A stretch of DNA of 64,000 bases from Hetaerina americana (Eukaryota; Arthropoda; Insecta; Odonata; Calopterygidae): contig JAKTNV010000006.1 of NCBI GenBank assembly GCA_022747635.1, positions 92,599,734-92,663,733 of the forward strand. The letters run 5' to 3'. The notes below the pieces were generated by a model. The model saw only the letters and a program-made list of their open reading frames with translations. It had not been told where the DNA came from and made no database searches. A program made the translations under genes and the position numbers. Positions 31,482 through 40,657 of the stretch are shown here, piece by piece (the first letter of the stretch is position 1; each line of letters starts with the position of its first letter).

Positions 31482-33676
31482 ACACCTCCTTGTGAAAGCC
31501 TCTTTGCCTAGCAAAAATTTTCTCCTTACGTCCCTACTACTTTGACCATGTTGGTAAAAAACACTTCCGAGATACGTAAATTGTTTTACCTGCTCTAGTT
31601 TTTGCCCTCCTATTTTAATATTTAGCTTAGCCTTTTTCTTTCTAGAAAATCACATAACCATTGTTTTATTAAAATTGATTCTCATCCCATACCTGTCGCA
31701 CTGAATTTCCAATTCACTAAGCAGCTTGTAACCCCTTGGCTGACTGACAAACTAAAACTTGGTCATCAGCAAACCTAACTGATTTTACGAATTCCCCGCC
31801 CACTTTCATTCCTACCTCGAGTTCTTCCCATGCCTCTTTGATCATTTCCTCTGCATACAGGTTGAACAGCAACGGTGATAATGGGCAACCCTGCCTTACA
31901 CCTCTTCCTAACACTGCCCATCCGGACTCCCCATTTCCCACCCCCACCTGAGCAGTCTCAGACATGTACGGGTTGCGGATTAGTCTTCTATCCCTCCAAT
32001 CTATTCCTATTTTCTGCAATATACTCATTAGTTTTTCCCAATTCTCTCTATCAAATGCTTTTTCGAAATCTACAAAAAAGGCAAATACCTCCTGGTTCTG
32101 CTCTACTTTATTCCTCTTGATTAATAATCTCATTACTGCAATGGCATCACGCGTACCTCTCCCCTTCCTAAACCCAAACTGATCATCCCCTATGTAATCA
32201 TTTGCCCTCCTCTCTATCCTTTTGTTAATGATCCTGAGAACAACTTTAGCTGGATGGGATATCAAACTTATCGTCCTGTAGTCCTCACATGATGTAGCCT
32301 TTACCTTTTTCAGAATAAGAACTAAAACTGATCTCACAAAGTCTTCCGGCCATATTCCTTCCTCGTAAATACTACGGATCATCCCATATAGCCTCTTCCT
32401 CCCACATTTTCCTAAGCCTTTCAAAAGTACCGCGGGAATGTTATCTACCCCCACGGCCTTATTTAGTTTCATCTCCCTTAATGCCCTTTCTATCTCATTG
32501 TCTAGTATGCCTGGACCTAAGCTGTCCTCCTCTACGTCATTTTCTTTTTCAATGTCTAACTTTGTTGGTCTGAGTTCTTTACTATACAGTTCTTCTATAT
32601 ACTCCTTCCATCTCTCTTGGATCTTTCCTGCGTCAACTATTACCGTACCAGCCTTATATCTAACTGATTGCATAGATCTCCCTTTCATACTTCCCGATAA
32701 AGATTTAACTTTGCTGTACAGCGCACCGATTTCACCCTTCCTCTGCAGACTTTCCATATCCTTGTCACCTTCTCTTCCTTTGCCTACTGTCACATTCCAA
32801 TCTCCCATCACTATCAAATGTTTCCCTCCAGGAACACGCGATTATGTCCTCTAACTGATCATATATCCTATCGACCTCTTCTTCCTTATGGTTGCTCGGT
32901 GGCAAGTGTACCTGAATATAAACCAAGTTCATTGGTTCTGCTTTTATCTCCACTAGTACTAATGTATCAGTTACCTGCTCTATGTTGACTACGCTTCTTC
33001 CTTTGTCTTCATTTAATACAATGGCAACCCCTCGTTGCTCTCGTCCCCACCGCTGTATATTATTTTATACTTATCACTCCAGTAATCCCCGCTATCTTTC
33101 CATCTCTCCTCGCATAGACCTAAAATATTTATATTTCCCATTTTCATCTTTCGCTTAACATTCTCCAATTTCCCTGTCCTCATCATTGTCCTAACAATCC
33201 ACGTTCCTATTCTAACTAATGTGGTCTTCTTCTCCTGCGTCTTCTGTTCCGCTGCTGCCGGTTTTCCCTTGCAAGGGTTTCTTGGGATGATGACCGTGGA
33301 AGCCTTGCCTCCCCCGCTGCCGGGCACGACACACGGCCGATTGGGCCGAGCCCTGTAGTTGCCAGGACTCAAAATATCTGTATAGTCTATCATATTTTGC
33401 TTGGGAATGATCATTGAGGTGGTTTCCCGTTGCCTTCCTCAATAGTGTTTTTAACGTGACACCATCACTTATTGGCCGCCCCACTGGGGTCAGATTCCAT
33501 TGCAGCTGCCTCACTGAGGAACAGATGCTGCGTGGACTACCTTTCGTCTGGCTCCTAACCTTCGACCTATCTGGCATGGGTGACCCCACCGGGAGCAATT
33601 ATTATTACTCCCGCCAGCACAGCTCTAGGGGTCATCAGAGCGCACCAGCCCTTCCACCACGTCAAGGTTGTAGTCT
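31482..33676 (-). mobile_element. RTE-type LINE with 5' leader and endonuclease start, internally deleted
   Basis: On the minus strand from 33676: a GC-richer 5' leader (to about 33260), the endonuclease N-terminus (RIGTWIVRTMMRTGKLENV, then NINILGLCEERWKDSG at about 33100-33200), GDWNVTVGKGREG (32790), then a jump to DMESLQRKGEIGALYSKVK, which deletes the rest of the endonuclease and linker. RT continues to FADDQVLVCQSAKG, and the copy is cut at 31482, before the C-terminal end. It is the only copy here showing the family 5' end together with coding sequence. Confidence 0.85.
31717..32817 (-). pseudogene. RTE endonuclease/RT fusion fragment
   Basis: 366 open codons. The frame joins the endonuclease GDWNVTVGKGREG directly to the RT linker DMESLQRKGEIG, a deletion that happens to keep the frame. 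It then runs through NKAVGVDNIPAVLLKGLG, FGFRKGRGTRDAI, FVDFEKAFDRENWEKL, GRGVRQGCPLSPLLFNLY and FADDQVLV before a stop after GLQAA. A fused short endonuclease-RT product is conceivable on paper, but the endonuclease lacks most of its catalytic blocks. Confidence 0.8.
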
Positions 33677-33711
33677 GGGGAGGGGTATGGATTATATATT
33701 TATGCAATTGG

Positions 33712-34825
33712 AATGATTTCGAAAAGGCGTTGGAAAGAGTGAATTTGGAGAAACTAATTAGTATATCGCAGAAAATAGGCATAAATTGGAAGGACAGGAG
33801 TCTAATTTGCAACCTGTACATGTCTCAGACTGCTCAGGTGCGGGTGGGGTACGGGGAGTCTGGATGGGTAGTGTTAGGAAGAGGTGTAAGGTAGGGTTGC
33901 CCATTATCACTGTTGCTGTTCAAACTGTATGCAGAGGAAATGATCAAAGAGGCATGGGAAGAGCTGGAGGTAGGAATGAAAGTGGGCGGGGAATTCGTAA
34001 AATCAGTTAGGTTTGCTGATGACCAAGCTTTAGTTTGTCAGTCAGCCAAGGGGCTGCAAGCATTGCTGAGTGAATTGGAAATTCAGTGCGACAGGTATGG
34101 GATGAGAATCAATATTAATAAAACAAAGGTTATGCGATTTTCTAGAAAGAGAAAGGCCAAGCTTAACATTAAAATAGCAGGGCAAAAACTAGAGCAGGTA
34201 GAACAATTTGCATATCTCGGAAGTGTTTTGACCAACACAGTCAAAGTAGTAGGGACGTAAGGAGAATAATTGCGCTAGTCAAAGAGGCTTTCACAAGGAG
34301 GAGGGAGTTGATGACAGGGATGTTGAGTAAGGATGTTAAGAAAAGACTCGTAAAAACTTTGATATGGAGCATAGCTATGTACGGCGCGGAAACGTGGTCA
34401 TTGAAGCAGGAGGATAGACGTAGACTGGAGGCTTTTGAAATGTGGGTGTGGAGAAGAATGGAGAAGGTGAAATGGACAGAGAAGAAAACAAATGAGGAAG
34501 TACTTGGTATGGTGGGCAAAGAGAGGGGTTTGTTGGGAGCAATCCTATAGAGGCAGGAAAAGTGGATGAAGGGGGTGTTGACCGGCAGTGGGATGTAGAA
34601 GACTGTGATAGAGGGTAGAATGTTGGGCAAAAGAGGAAAGGGAAGGAACAGGATAGGGATGTTGGACGGGGTGAAGGGCGGAAGAAAGTATTCAGAGATG
34701 AAGAGGGACCTGATGCACAGTAGGATGTTGTGTTTTGCTACGAGTCACAAATTATTTAATTAGTAGCTATGTCCATGCAAATACCTACCTTAACTGGTAG
34801 ATTACGTAATAATAATAATATATTA
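33712..34825 (+). mobile_element. RTE-type LINE, 5'-truncated, with (AAT) tail
   Basis: The copy begins at motif A (FEKALERVNLEKLIS) and runs to the 3' terminus near 34807, followed by AAT repeats. The frame is broken by a stop after GRGVR (33894), a frameshift near 34255 and a TAG in the block AIL-RQEKW (34548-34550). FADDQALVCQSAKG is intact. It lies head to head with the minus-strand copy that ends at 33676. Confidence 0.85.
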
Positions 34826-34851
34826 TAAATACATATATACACAGTTATGTA

Positions 34852-34970
34852 GAGTAGGATGCTAGATTTTTACTTTTGTTAGGAATCACAAAATATTTAT
34901 TAGGTAGCTGTGTCCATCCAAAAGCCTACCTTAACTGGTAGATTACCTAATAATAATAATATACACAGTA
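34852..34970 (+). mobile_element. RTE 3'-end fragment
   Basis: Only the last ~100 bases of the family (TAGAGTAGGATG through CCTACCTTAACTGGTAGATT) with an AAT-repeat tail. It directly follows the previous copy's tail, so it may be a second insertion or a tandem duplication of the end. Confidence 0.75.
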
Positions 34971-34977
34971 ATAAATC

Positions 34978-35094
34978 GAAAGGTGGTTTTGGTAAGTCAT
35001 GGTAGAGTTCACCCTGTACTGAGTGGTGTGTAAACCCTCACTGAATGGTGTGTAAAGTTCACATATCAGGGTATGGGGGCCAGTTCCTTTCCAT

Positions 35095-35096
<2 letters not shown>
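34978..35096 (+). repeat. SINE-like repeat copy with internal duplication
   Basis: GGTAGAGTTCACCCTG and CACATATCAGGGTATGGGGG match the repeat at 9885. GAGTGGTGTGTAAA and its near copy GAATGGTGTGTAAA, 30 bases apart, mark an internal short duplication. Confidence 0.5.

Positions 35097-35167
<71 letters not shown>
35096..35167. repeat. TA microsatellite (about 70 bp)
   Basis: A pure run of TA dinucleotide, the longest in the window, directly before an inverted RTE 3' end. Confidence 0.9.
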
Positions 35168-35168
<1 letters not shown>

Positions 35169-35170
<2 letters not shown>

Positions 35171-35322
35171 TTTTGTTAAGGTAATCTACCGGTTAAGGTA
35201 GGTTTTTGGATGGATACAACTACCAAACAAATATTTTATTACTTCTACAAAACACAAAATCCATCATCCTACTCTATATCAGGTCCCTCTTCATCTCTGA
35301 GTACTTTCTTCCTCCCTTCCTT
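35169..35322 (-). mobile_element. RTE 3'-end cap, inverted
   Basis: The complement of the last ~150 bases of the family, from the terminal motif to the codons for SEMKRDLI. It faces a plus-strand 3' fragment at 35342, so the same end is present twice in opposite directions within 500 bases. Confidence 0.8.
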
Positions 35323-35341
35323 CCTATTAATATTATATATT

Positions 35342-35650
35342 TTGGGCGAAGAGGGGTTTGTTGGGAGCAATCCTATGGGGGCAGGAAAAGTGGCCGAAGG
35401 GGGTATTGACCGGCAGTGGGATGTTGAAGACTGTAATTGAGGGGAGAATGTTAGTCAAACGAGGAAAGGGAAGGAACAGGATTGGACGGGATGAAGGGAG
35501 GAAGAAAGTGCTTAGAGCTGAAGAGGGACCGGATGTAGAATAGGATGTTGTGTTTTTCTAGGGGTCACAAATTAATTAAATTGTTATTATGTCCATACAA
35601 AAACCTACCTTAACGGGTAGATTACCTAATAATAATAATAATAATAATAT
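35342..35650 (+). mobile_element. RTE 3' fragment with (AAT) tail
   Basis: It begins in the C-terminal coding region (RGLLGAILWGQEKW) and runs to the 3' terminus and AAT repeats at 35626-35650. It carries several small deletions relative to the other copies. Confidence 0.8.
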
Positions 35651-35654
35651 ATAT

Positions 35655-36540
35655 GTATATATAGACCTTCTGAGTGGGGAATAAATGTGTTTAGGGAGGT
35701 AACATCTAAAGTGGCCATATTAATCTTGGTATCTGCGCAGAGGGAGGTTGATTTTATCCTTTCCAGGAAATGATATGAATCTTTGGTGTGTGATGGTAGG
35801 GAATGGACCATATGTTGGAGATAATGGTCTTCAAATTCAGAGAATCTTTGGGTTGAAGAATGTCAGGAGGAGAAAATTGGACGACCGGGATTCCCAGGCT
35901 TGTGAATCTTTGGAAGGATATAGAAATGAGGGTTGCGTGGGTGGGGAGGGAAGAGGAGTTCTAGGTCTGATGGAGATAGAATCTCATTTGGCCCATTGGA
36001 CACAAGAAATTTAATAGTTTCCTTCTGAAATGCAGGGTGTGGATCTTTGGGGATTTGCCAGTATGCAGACATATCTGAGAGTTGTCTGTCAACCTCCCTT
36101 ATGTAATCTGATCTGTTTAGGACAACAATTGTTGAACCTTTGTCTGCGGAAGTAATGATGATATTAGGATCCTTAATAACCCTTCTAAGGTAGGTGGATG
36201 CGGTAGGAGACAGGTTTGGTCAAGGATTTATGGACTTGAGGAAAGACAGGTTTGATATTCTGGGCAGGAAAAGGTTTATAAAAATTTCAATGCGCTGATT
36301 TTGGGGGAGGAGATATTGTTCTTAGGCAGAAGCCAGCTTAAATTTATGTAGGGCATTATGAAGGTGTCTGGAAACTTGCTGGAGTGACGGTTAGGAATCC
36401 CAAAATGCCTTTCACCAGAGATTCCGGCAGAAATGCAATACAACCGCAAATGTTGTCATGGGGTTTACTCTGGGGGTGGGGGTAAAAGAGATGCCCTTGT
36501 TCAGAAGGGAGGTTATATTTGGGCTGAGAGTGAGGCAGAA
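35655..36540 (-). mobile_element. Penelope-like element, 5' coding part (relic)
   Basis: Reading minus, it encodes broken pieces of the N-terminal and early RT region: VKGILGFLTVTPASFQTPS (36400), then VNRQLSDMSAYWQIPKDPHP (36070) and FPPHPRNPHFYILPKIHKPG (35900). The last is the conserved LPKIHKxxxPGRPI block that opens the Penelope RT. The region also matches the split element at 58600-63018. Multiple stops. It ends at 35655 beside the AAT repeats. Confidence 0.75.
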
Positions 36541-36935
36541 TTACAGGAGTAATTCTGCCTCACTCTCTTCTCTTCCTATCCCTTCACACGCCAATTCCCA
36601 CAACCTTTCATTCGACCAGTGTTTTTCCCTCAGCATCCTAGAATCCCTACCTGATTCAGCTACCAACATAGAGGTGAGAACTCGTGAATCCGCCTACATA
36701 CTATCCTTCCGTTCCTTTAAAATTCCCACCCTTAACCGCCATATTTAATTTCCCTCCCAGCATTCCCTCCACACCTCCCCTCCGCGCCCATAACTCTTTC
36801 CCCTCTCCTGTTCCATAGCATATTTTCAGTCTCTCTTGAAGAAGGCCTCTGAGAGGGCCGAAAGCTCGAACAATTTACCGTGTAAGTGTTCTTTTATATG
36901 TGTCTATTCTTTTCTATTTGTGTTATGTTGTGTCA
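36541..36935 (+). mobile_element. Penelope-like element, 3' end with terminal repeat (opposite strand to its 5' part)
   Basis: On the plus strand, 36546-36748 encodes the C-terminus after the GIY-YIG domain (HNLSFDQCFSLSILESLPDS, ending LNRHI and TAA). It is followed by the terminal repeat with a hammerhead-like motif at 36835-36867 and then (TA)n. The switch of strand at about 36541 sits exactly on a 40-bp palindrome (GAGTGAGGCAGAATTAC and its complement). Confidence 0.7.
36828..36885 (+). ncRNA. Hammerhead-ribozyme-like motif, Penelope family 2
   Basis: TTGAAGA (36836-36842), one extra base, stem GGCC (36844-36847), an 8-base loop, stem GGCC (36856-36859), GAAA (36860-36863) and GCTC with predicted cleavage after C36867. 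This follows the hammerhead core order CUGANGA - stem II - GAAA - UH, with the first core C replaced by T. AGCT allows only a two-base-pair stem III, which would favour a dimeric form. Penelope-like elements are known to carry hammerhead motifs in their terminal repeats. Activity is inferred. Confidence 0.5.
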
Positions 36936-36936
36936 G

Positions 36937-36940
<4 letters not shown>

Positions 36941-36990
<50 letters not shown>
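36941..36990. repeat. TA microsatellite
   Basis: About 50 bases of TA repeat between the Penelope end and a mariner fragment. Confidence 0.9.
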
Positions 36991-36993
<3 letters not shown>

Positions 36994-37207
36994 AAAACAA
37001 AAGGCGAATTACCGAACGATACTGCTCTTTTTTGATCTTAGTAAAAATCACGAAACTTATCTTACACCCGAATGGCTGCCAAATCCAAACTAACCTTTAA
37101 ATCAGTCTGAAATTTGTTGCACTGTCGTTTGATAGATGGCAGCACAGGATGATAACATAAACTTGCCTCAGGAATGCTCTTGGTCGTCAAACACATATAC
37201 TTATTGA
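36991..37207 (-). mobile_element. Mariner 5' end fragment
   Basis: Nearly identical to 41721-41948, the 5' end of the mariner at 40658-41949, starting from the same TCCAAAACAAAAGGCGAATT. It holds the 5' leader and first codons only and decays at the inverted end. It is joined directly to the TA microsatellite. Confidence 0.85.
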
Positions 37208-37239
37208 ATCGATCTTGTACACTCTCGCACTCCATCTTC

Positions 37240-38290
37240 AAAATGATTCCTTTTATGTTAATATTATTTAACCAATTGTAACTCCTTATTCATAACTTGG
37301 TTTACATAATCCATTTCCTTCTCTCATCAGTCTTTGCAATCATCTCATCCATGATCCATGATTCCCTTGTATTTATGCTTTTAACAGTACCAACATTTAT
37401 TTGATATTCCTTTGCTGATATATTCCCATTTTTCCTCGATAGTACTCTGATTTTTTCCCTCACTCATGATTTTTCTCTATAGCCTAATCATGAACCTTCC
37501 TTGTTAATGCAGTTAATGCTTTTTTATTCTATTTCTTAAATTATCATCTCTATTTAATCTTTTAGAATAAGATGCTACACTACATATATATAATTATATT
37601 CAGAATCTGCAGCCACTTTTGGATAACTGTGCAAAAGTGTCGTCCTGTTTTTAAATGTGTTCCTAATCATAATTGCAATCTAACTGATACCTTTCTGAGT
37701 GACCTGGTCATTTCCATTTATACCTTCGCCTGTTATGGTATTTATATCAAGTGTTGGTGATGATTAACCCTCATCTCCTGCAGAACTCAATTGCTTTCTT
37801 CCTGCTGTCCTTCCTTGTACCTTATTCATACTGCTCTGATTGGCTAACTGGGTAATTAGCTAATGAATCATGCTGTTCTTAATCAGAAATCAAATCTGAT
37901 ACCTTGCCGAATGACCTGGCCATATCTATGTATACCTTTGCCTTTTGCTGTGGCTATGCCAAGTGTTGGTGATGATTAACTCTTATTTCCTGTGGAATTC
38001 AATGGTTCTCTCCACACTCATTCGTTTCCCCTAAATTATAGTCTCTCACCCCATCAGCCTCTCTTTCTTTGCCTACCATCACATTCAAATCCCCCATCAC
38101 TATCAAATATTTCATCATAAGAACACACGTGATTATGTTCTCAAACTAAACTTATATCTTATACACTTCTTCCTCCTTATGATTGCTTGGTGGCATGTTG
38201 ACCAAAACAATGACCAAGGTAGTGGGTTCTGCATTTACTCAATAATAATATTCCATTAGTCGCTAGGTCTATGTTTAATAGTCTTTTGTT
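37240..38290 (-). mobile_element. Old RTE copy (endonuclease and linker region), decayed
   Basis: On the minus strand, 38040-38245 matches the endonuclease stretch of the copy at 32765-32940 (CATCACTATCAAAT and CCTTATGATTGCTTGGTGGC). Positions 37310-37480 match the linker encoding KPWITEEMITKMDEW. The order is consistent with one element, but the middle (37570-38030) is occupied by unrelated sequence with an internal duplication. No open frame survives. Confidence 0.55.
37668..38020. repeat. Two-copy repeat of about 130 bp
   Basis: 37668-37800 and 37879-38015 share CTGATACCTT, GACCTGG, CAAGTGTTGGTGATGATTAA and CCTG-GGAATTCAAT-type stretches, about 210 bases apart. Purpose unknown. Confidence 0.55.
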
Positions 38291-38659
38291 TGACTTTTTA
38301 TTCGATATACATGGTAACCTGATATTTAGTCATAAATATTCAGGTTTGAGTGGCTCAGTATTTTCACAGCAAATGGGTTTATCTTAGATCTAACGTAATT
38401 TCAAAGGTTTTGCAAATAAATTATTTGAAGTTTAATGAAATGTTATCCATGCCAAATGCTACCTTTCTTTCCATGTATAGTATATTAAAATTCTAAGCAG
38501 CAGATGGGTACATGGTATACAAGGGATGGAAAATAGGATAAGTACTAGATGGGCATGATTTGATTCCTGGACATGCAATGTCATTTTCCCAAACTGTATG
38601 GTTGTACCACATGTTAACCTGAGAAAGCATAGGTGGCACTGGGAAAGGTTCTCAAATTA

Positions 38660-38702
38660 TTCAGCCATTACCAAAAACATTAGTATTTGGCAATGGCTGA
38701 AT
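38660..38702. repeat. Short hairpin
   Basis: TCAGCCATTACCAAA is followed by TTTGGCAATGGCTGA, 14 of 15 pairs with a loop of about 10 bases. Confidence 0.5.
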
Positions 38703-38949
38703 TTTATGTAATGCCATGTAAGGCTTACTATTGGATGAACTCTGCCAACAACTACCAACCCGATTGTCCAGTTCATTACAATGTTTATGGTTAATTACAA
38801 GGAAAGTGATATCCCAAGCCATGACAGCAAGATAGTAGGGTGATGGAATCTGTTGAACATTCTGTGCCAACAAACAGAGCTGAGATGGGGAATGAAGTAA
38901 GATCTGGTACTTTCCCAGCGTATTTGCTTCATGAAGTTTTCATTGGTCC

Positions 38950-39217
38950 TCCACCGTGTCAGGGATTCTATATTGGCTGAAGTTTTGTTGCCCAACTCAT
39001 GCATCATCCTCATGGTAGATGATTGCCACTCTGTATCTGTCCTATCTTATATACTTGTGCTGTTGGGTCAGGTGACCAATCAGAAGTCACCTGACCCAGG
39101 ATCGCATATATATGAATTGTCCTAATACAGAGTGGCAATCATTTACCCTGATAATGATGCATGAGTTGGGCATCAGAATGTTAGCCAGTATGGAATCCCT
39201 GACCCAGTTGAAGACCC
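38950..39217. repeat. Fold-back element: ~125-bp inverted arms, ~10-base loop
   Basis: Arms of about 125 bases at 38952-39075 and 39090-39216 are inverted copies. They share GTCAGGGATTC, CCCAACTCATGCATCAT, GATTGCCACTCTGTAT and the central GGGTCAGGTGAC with its complement. The loop is CAATCAGAA-like. The arms differ at roughly one base in six and by small gaps. No transposon coding sequence is visible inside. It could be a fold-back or MITE-type element of unknown parent. Confidence 0.7.
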
Positions 39218-39339
39218 AAGAATAAGTATCGTGAATGGTTTGCTGAAGCCTCAACTGTATATGGTCTGACCAGTCGGCTTGGTAGGGAGGTTGCCCACCA
39301 CTCAGGCACATTTTAGTTCAGTCACTTTGGGGTTTGTGT

Positions 39340-40080
39340 TGAGTCAGGAGGTAGATTTTTATGATGTGTGATTGTTTGTGGTGTCGTTGTGCCAGCATGG
39401 AGCACACCGTCGAGCAATGCTACACTGTGAAGTTTTGCATTAAACTCAGGAAATCTGCACCTGAGACCCTTGAACTCATTAAGCAGGCTTATGAAGATGA
39501 TGCCTCTGGCTGCACAAGAGTTTTTGAGTGGCACAAAGTGTTCAAAGAAGGCCGGGAGCTCATCGAAGATGAGAACCATATTGGACGCTTGACAACCACT
39601 CGAACCAGTACTCAGTTGGCCAAGGCGTAAAAAGGTTTTGGACTCTGACACAGGCATTTATCCATCGCCCTTATCAGTGAGGAGACTGACCTTTTATTCG
39701 GAACCATCCACACCATTGCAACTGAGGATCTTGCAATGAGGAAAGTGTGCGTGAAGCTGGTGCCGAAAGTCTTGAGTAAGGAACAAATACTGTCACAGGC
39801 GGAAATTTTACAAGCAATTTTGGACCACATCCAGGCAGATGAAGATTTTCTCGAGTACATTATTACCTCATAGGATAGCTCAAAATGGAGCTCAAAGGAT
39901 ATTGGTTGGACTCCATCAAGGCAGTATAAGTGGTGACGACAAAGGCTCTCAACAGTATTCCAGAAACCAACTTCCAGTGGGCATTTGATGAGTGACAGAC
40001 ATGCCGAACTAAGTGTATTGATGCAGGAGGAATATATTTTGATGGTTATTAATGCTAATATGCTAATGAAGAGGTTGTAC
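39340..40080 (+). mobile_element. Mariner-type transposon relic, N-terminal part
   Basis: From ATG 39396 the plus strand encodes MEHTVEQCYTVKFCIKLRKS, then FEWHKVFKEGRELIEDE and the GRLTTTRTS linker, a mariner N-terminal domain. Broken continuation at 39700-39870 gives RKVCVKLVPKVLS and FLEYIIT. The rest of the catalytic domain is lost. It is a different subfamily from the neighbouring copies. Confidence 0.75.
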
Positions 40081-40149
40081 ATTTGGCAATGATAGAATCA
40101 ATGAAGGGACAGTCATTTGTCTGACAGTGAAGAAGCAGGGAATTTGGTG

Positions 40150-40640
40150 AGTGCACATTTTCAAGTCAAAAGCCTTGGCCTTGGAGCTCTGCACATTTTT
40201 TTCAGTCACTGCCATGACCAGTATGTGCCCTGGGGGTATTTGGGGACCTCTTGCAAGGTCTTCGTCAAGGCTGACTGGATCTCTATGGACAAAAGATGGT
40301 TCCTTTCAGGGTTGCCTCAAGCAAAGGGAACAAAAAGAAGTCAGCTTGGGCAATGTCAGGATTATAATGGGATGAGGCAGCAATTGCACCTGGTATTATA
40401 CCAAAACTTGCAGACACATTGCTAGTTGTGGCAAGGATAATTGTCATGATGACCCTTTTTTGGAGTATTTCCAGCACATCCATGTAGTAGGCAGTGGTAA
40501 CTGTCCATTGAAAAAGATGATAAGCGTTGTTTTCACTCTTGATTTGCTCTTTCTTGCCTTTTTTGGCTTGTTTGTGGTGAACCTCTTCTTGGCCCTCCTT
40601 AAAGGTATTTAACCACCTTGAAGCTTGTGAGTAAGACAGA
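40150..40640 (-). mobile_element. Mariner-type transposon relic, C-terminal part
   Basis: On the minus strand, YYMDVLEILQKRVI is followed by a decayed second-Asp block and by NPDIAQADFFLFPLLEATLK, the third-Asp region of a mariner transposase. It may be the other half of the relic at 39340-40080 after inversion, or an independent copy. Confidence 0.65.
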
Positions 40641-40657
40641 GCATAGTCCCCCCTAAG

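Noticed and set aside
35096..35167. CRISPR-like or satellite array
   Set aside because: It is a plain TA microsatellite; no spaced repeats occur in the window.
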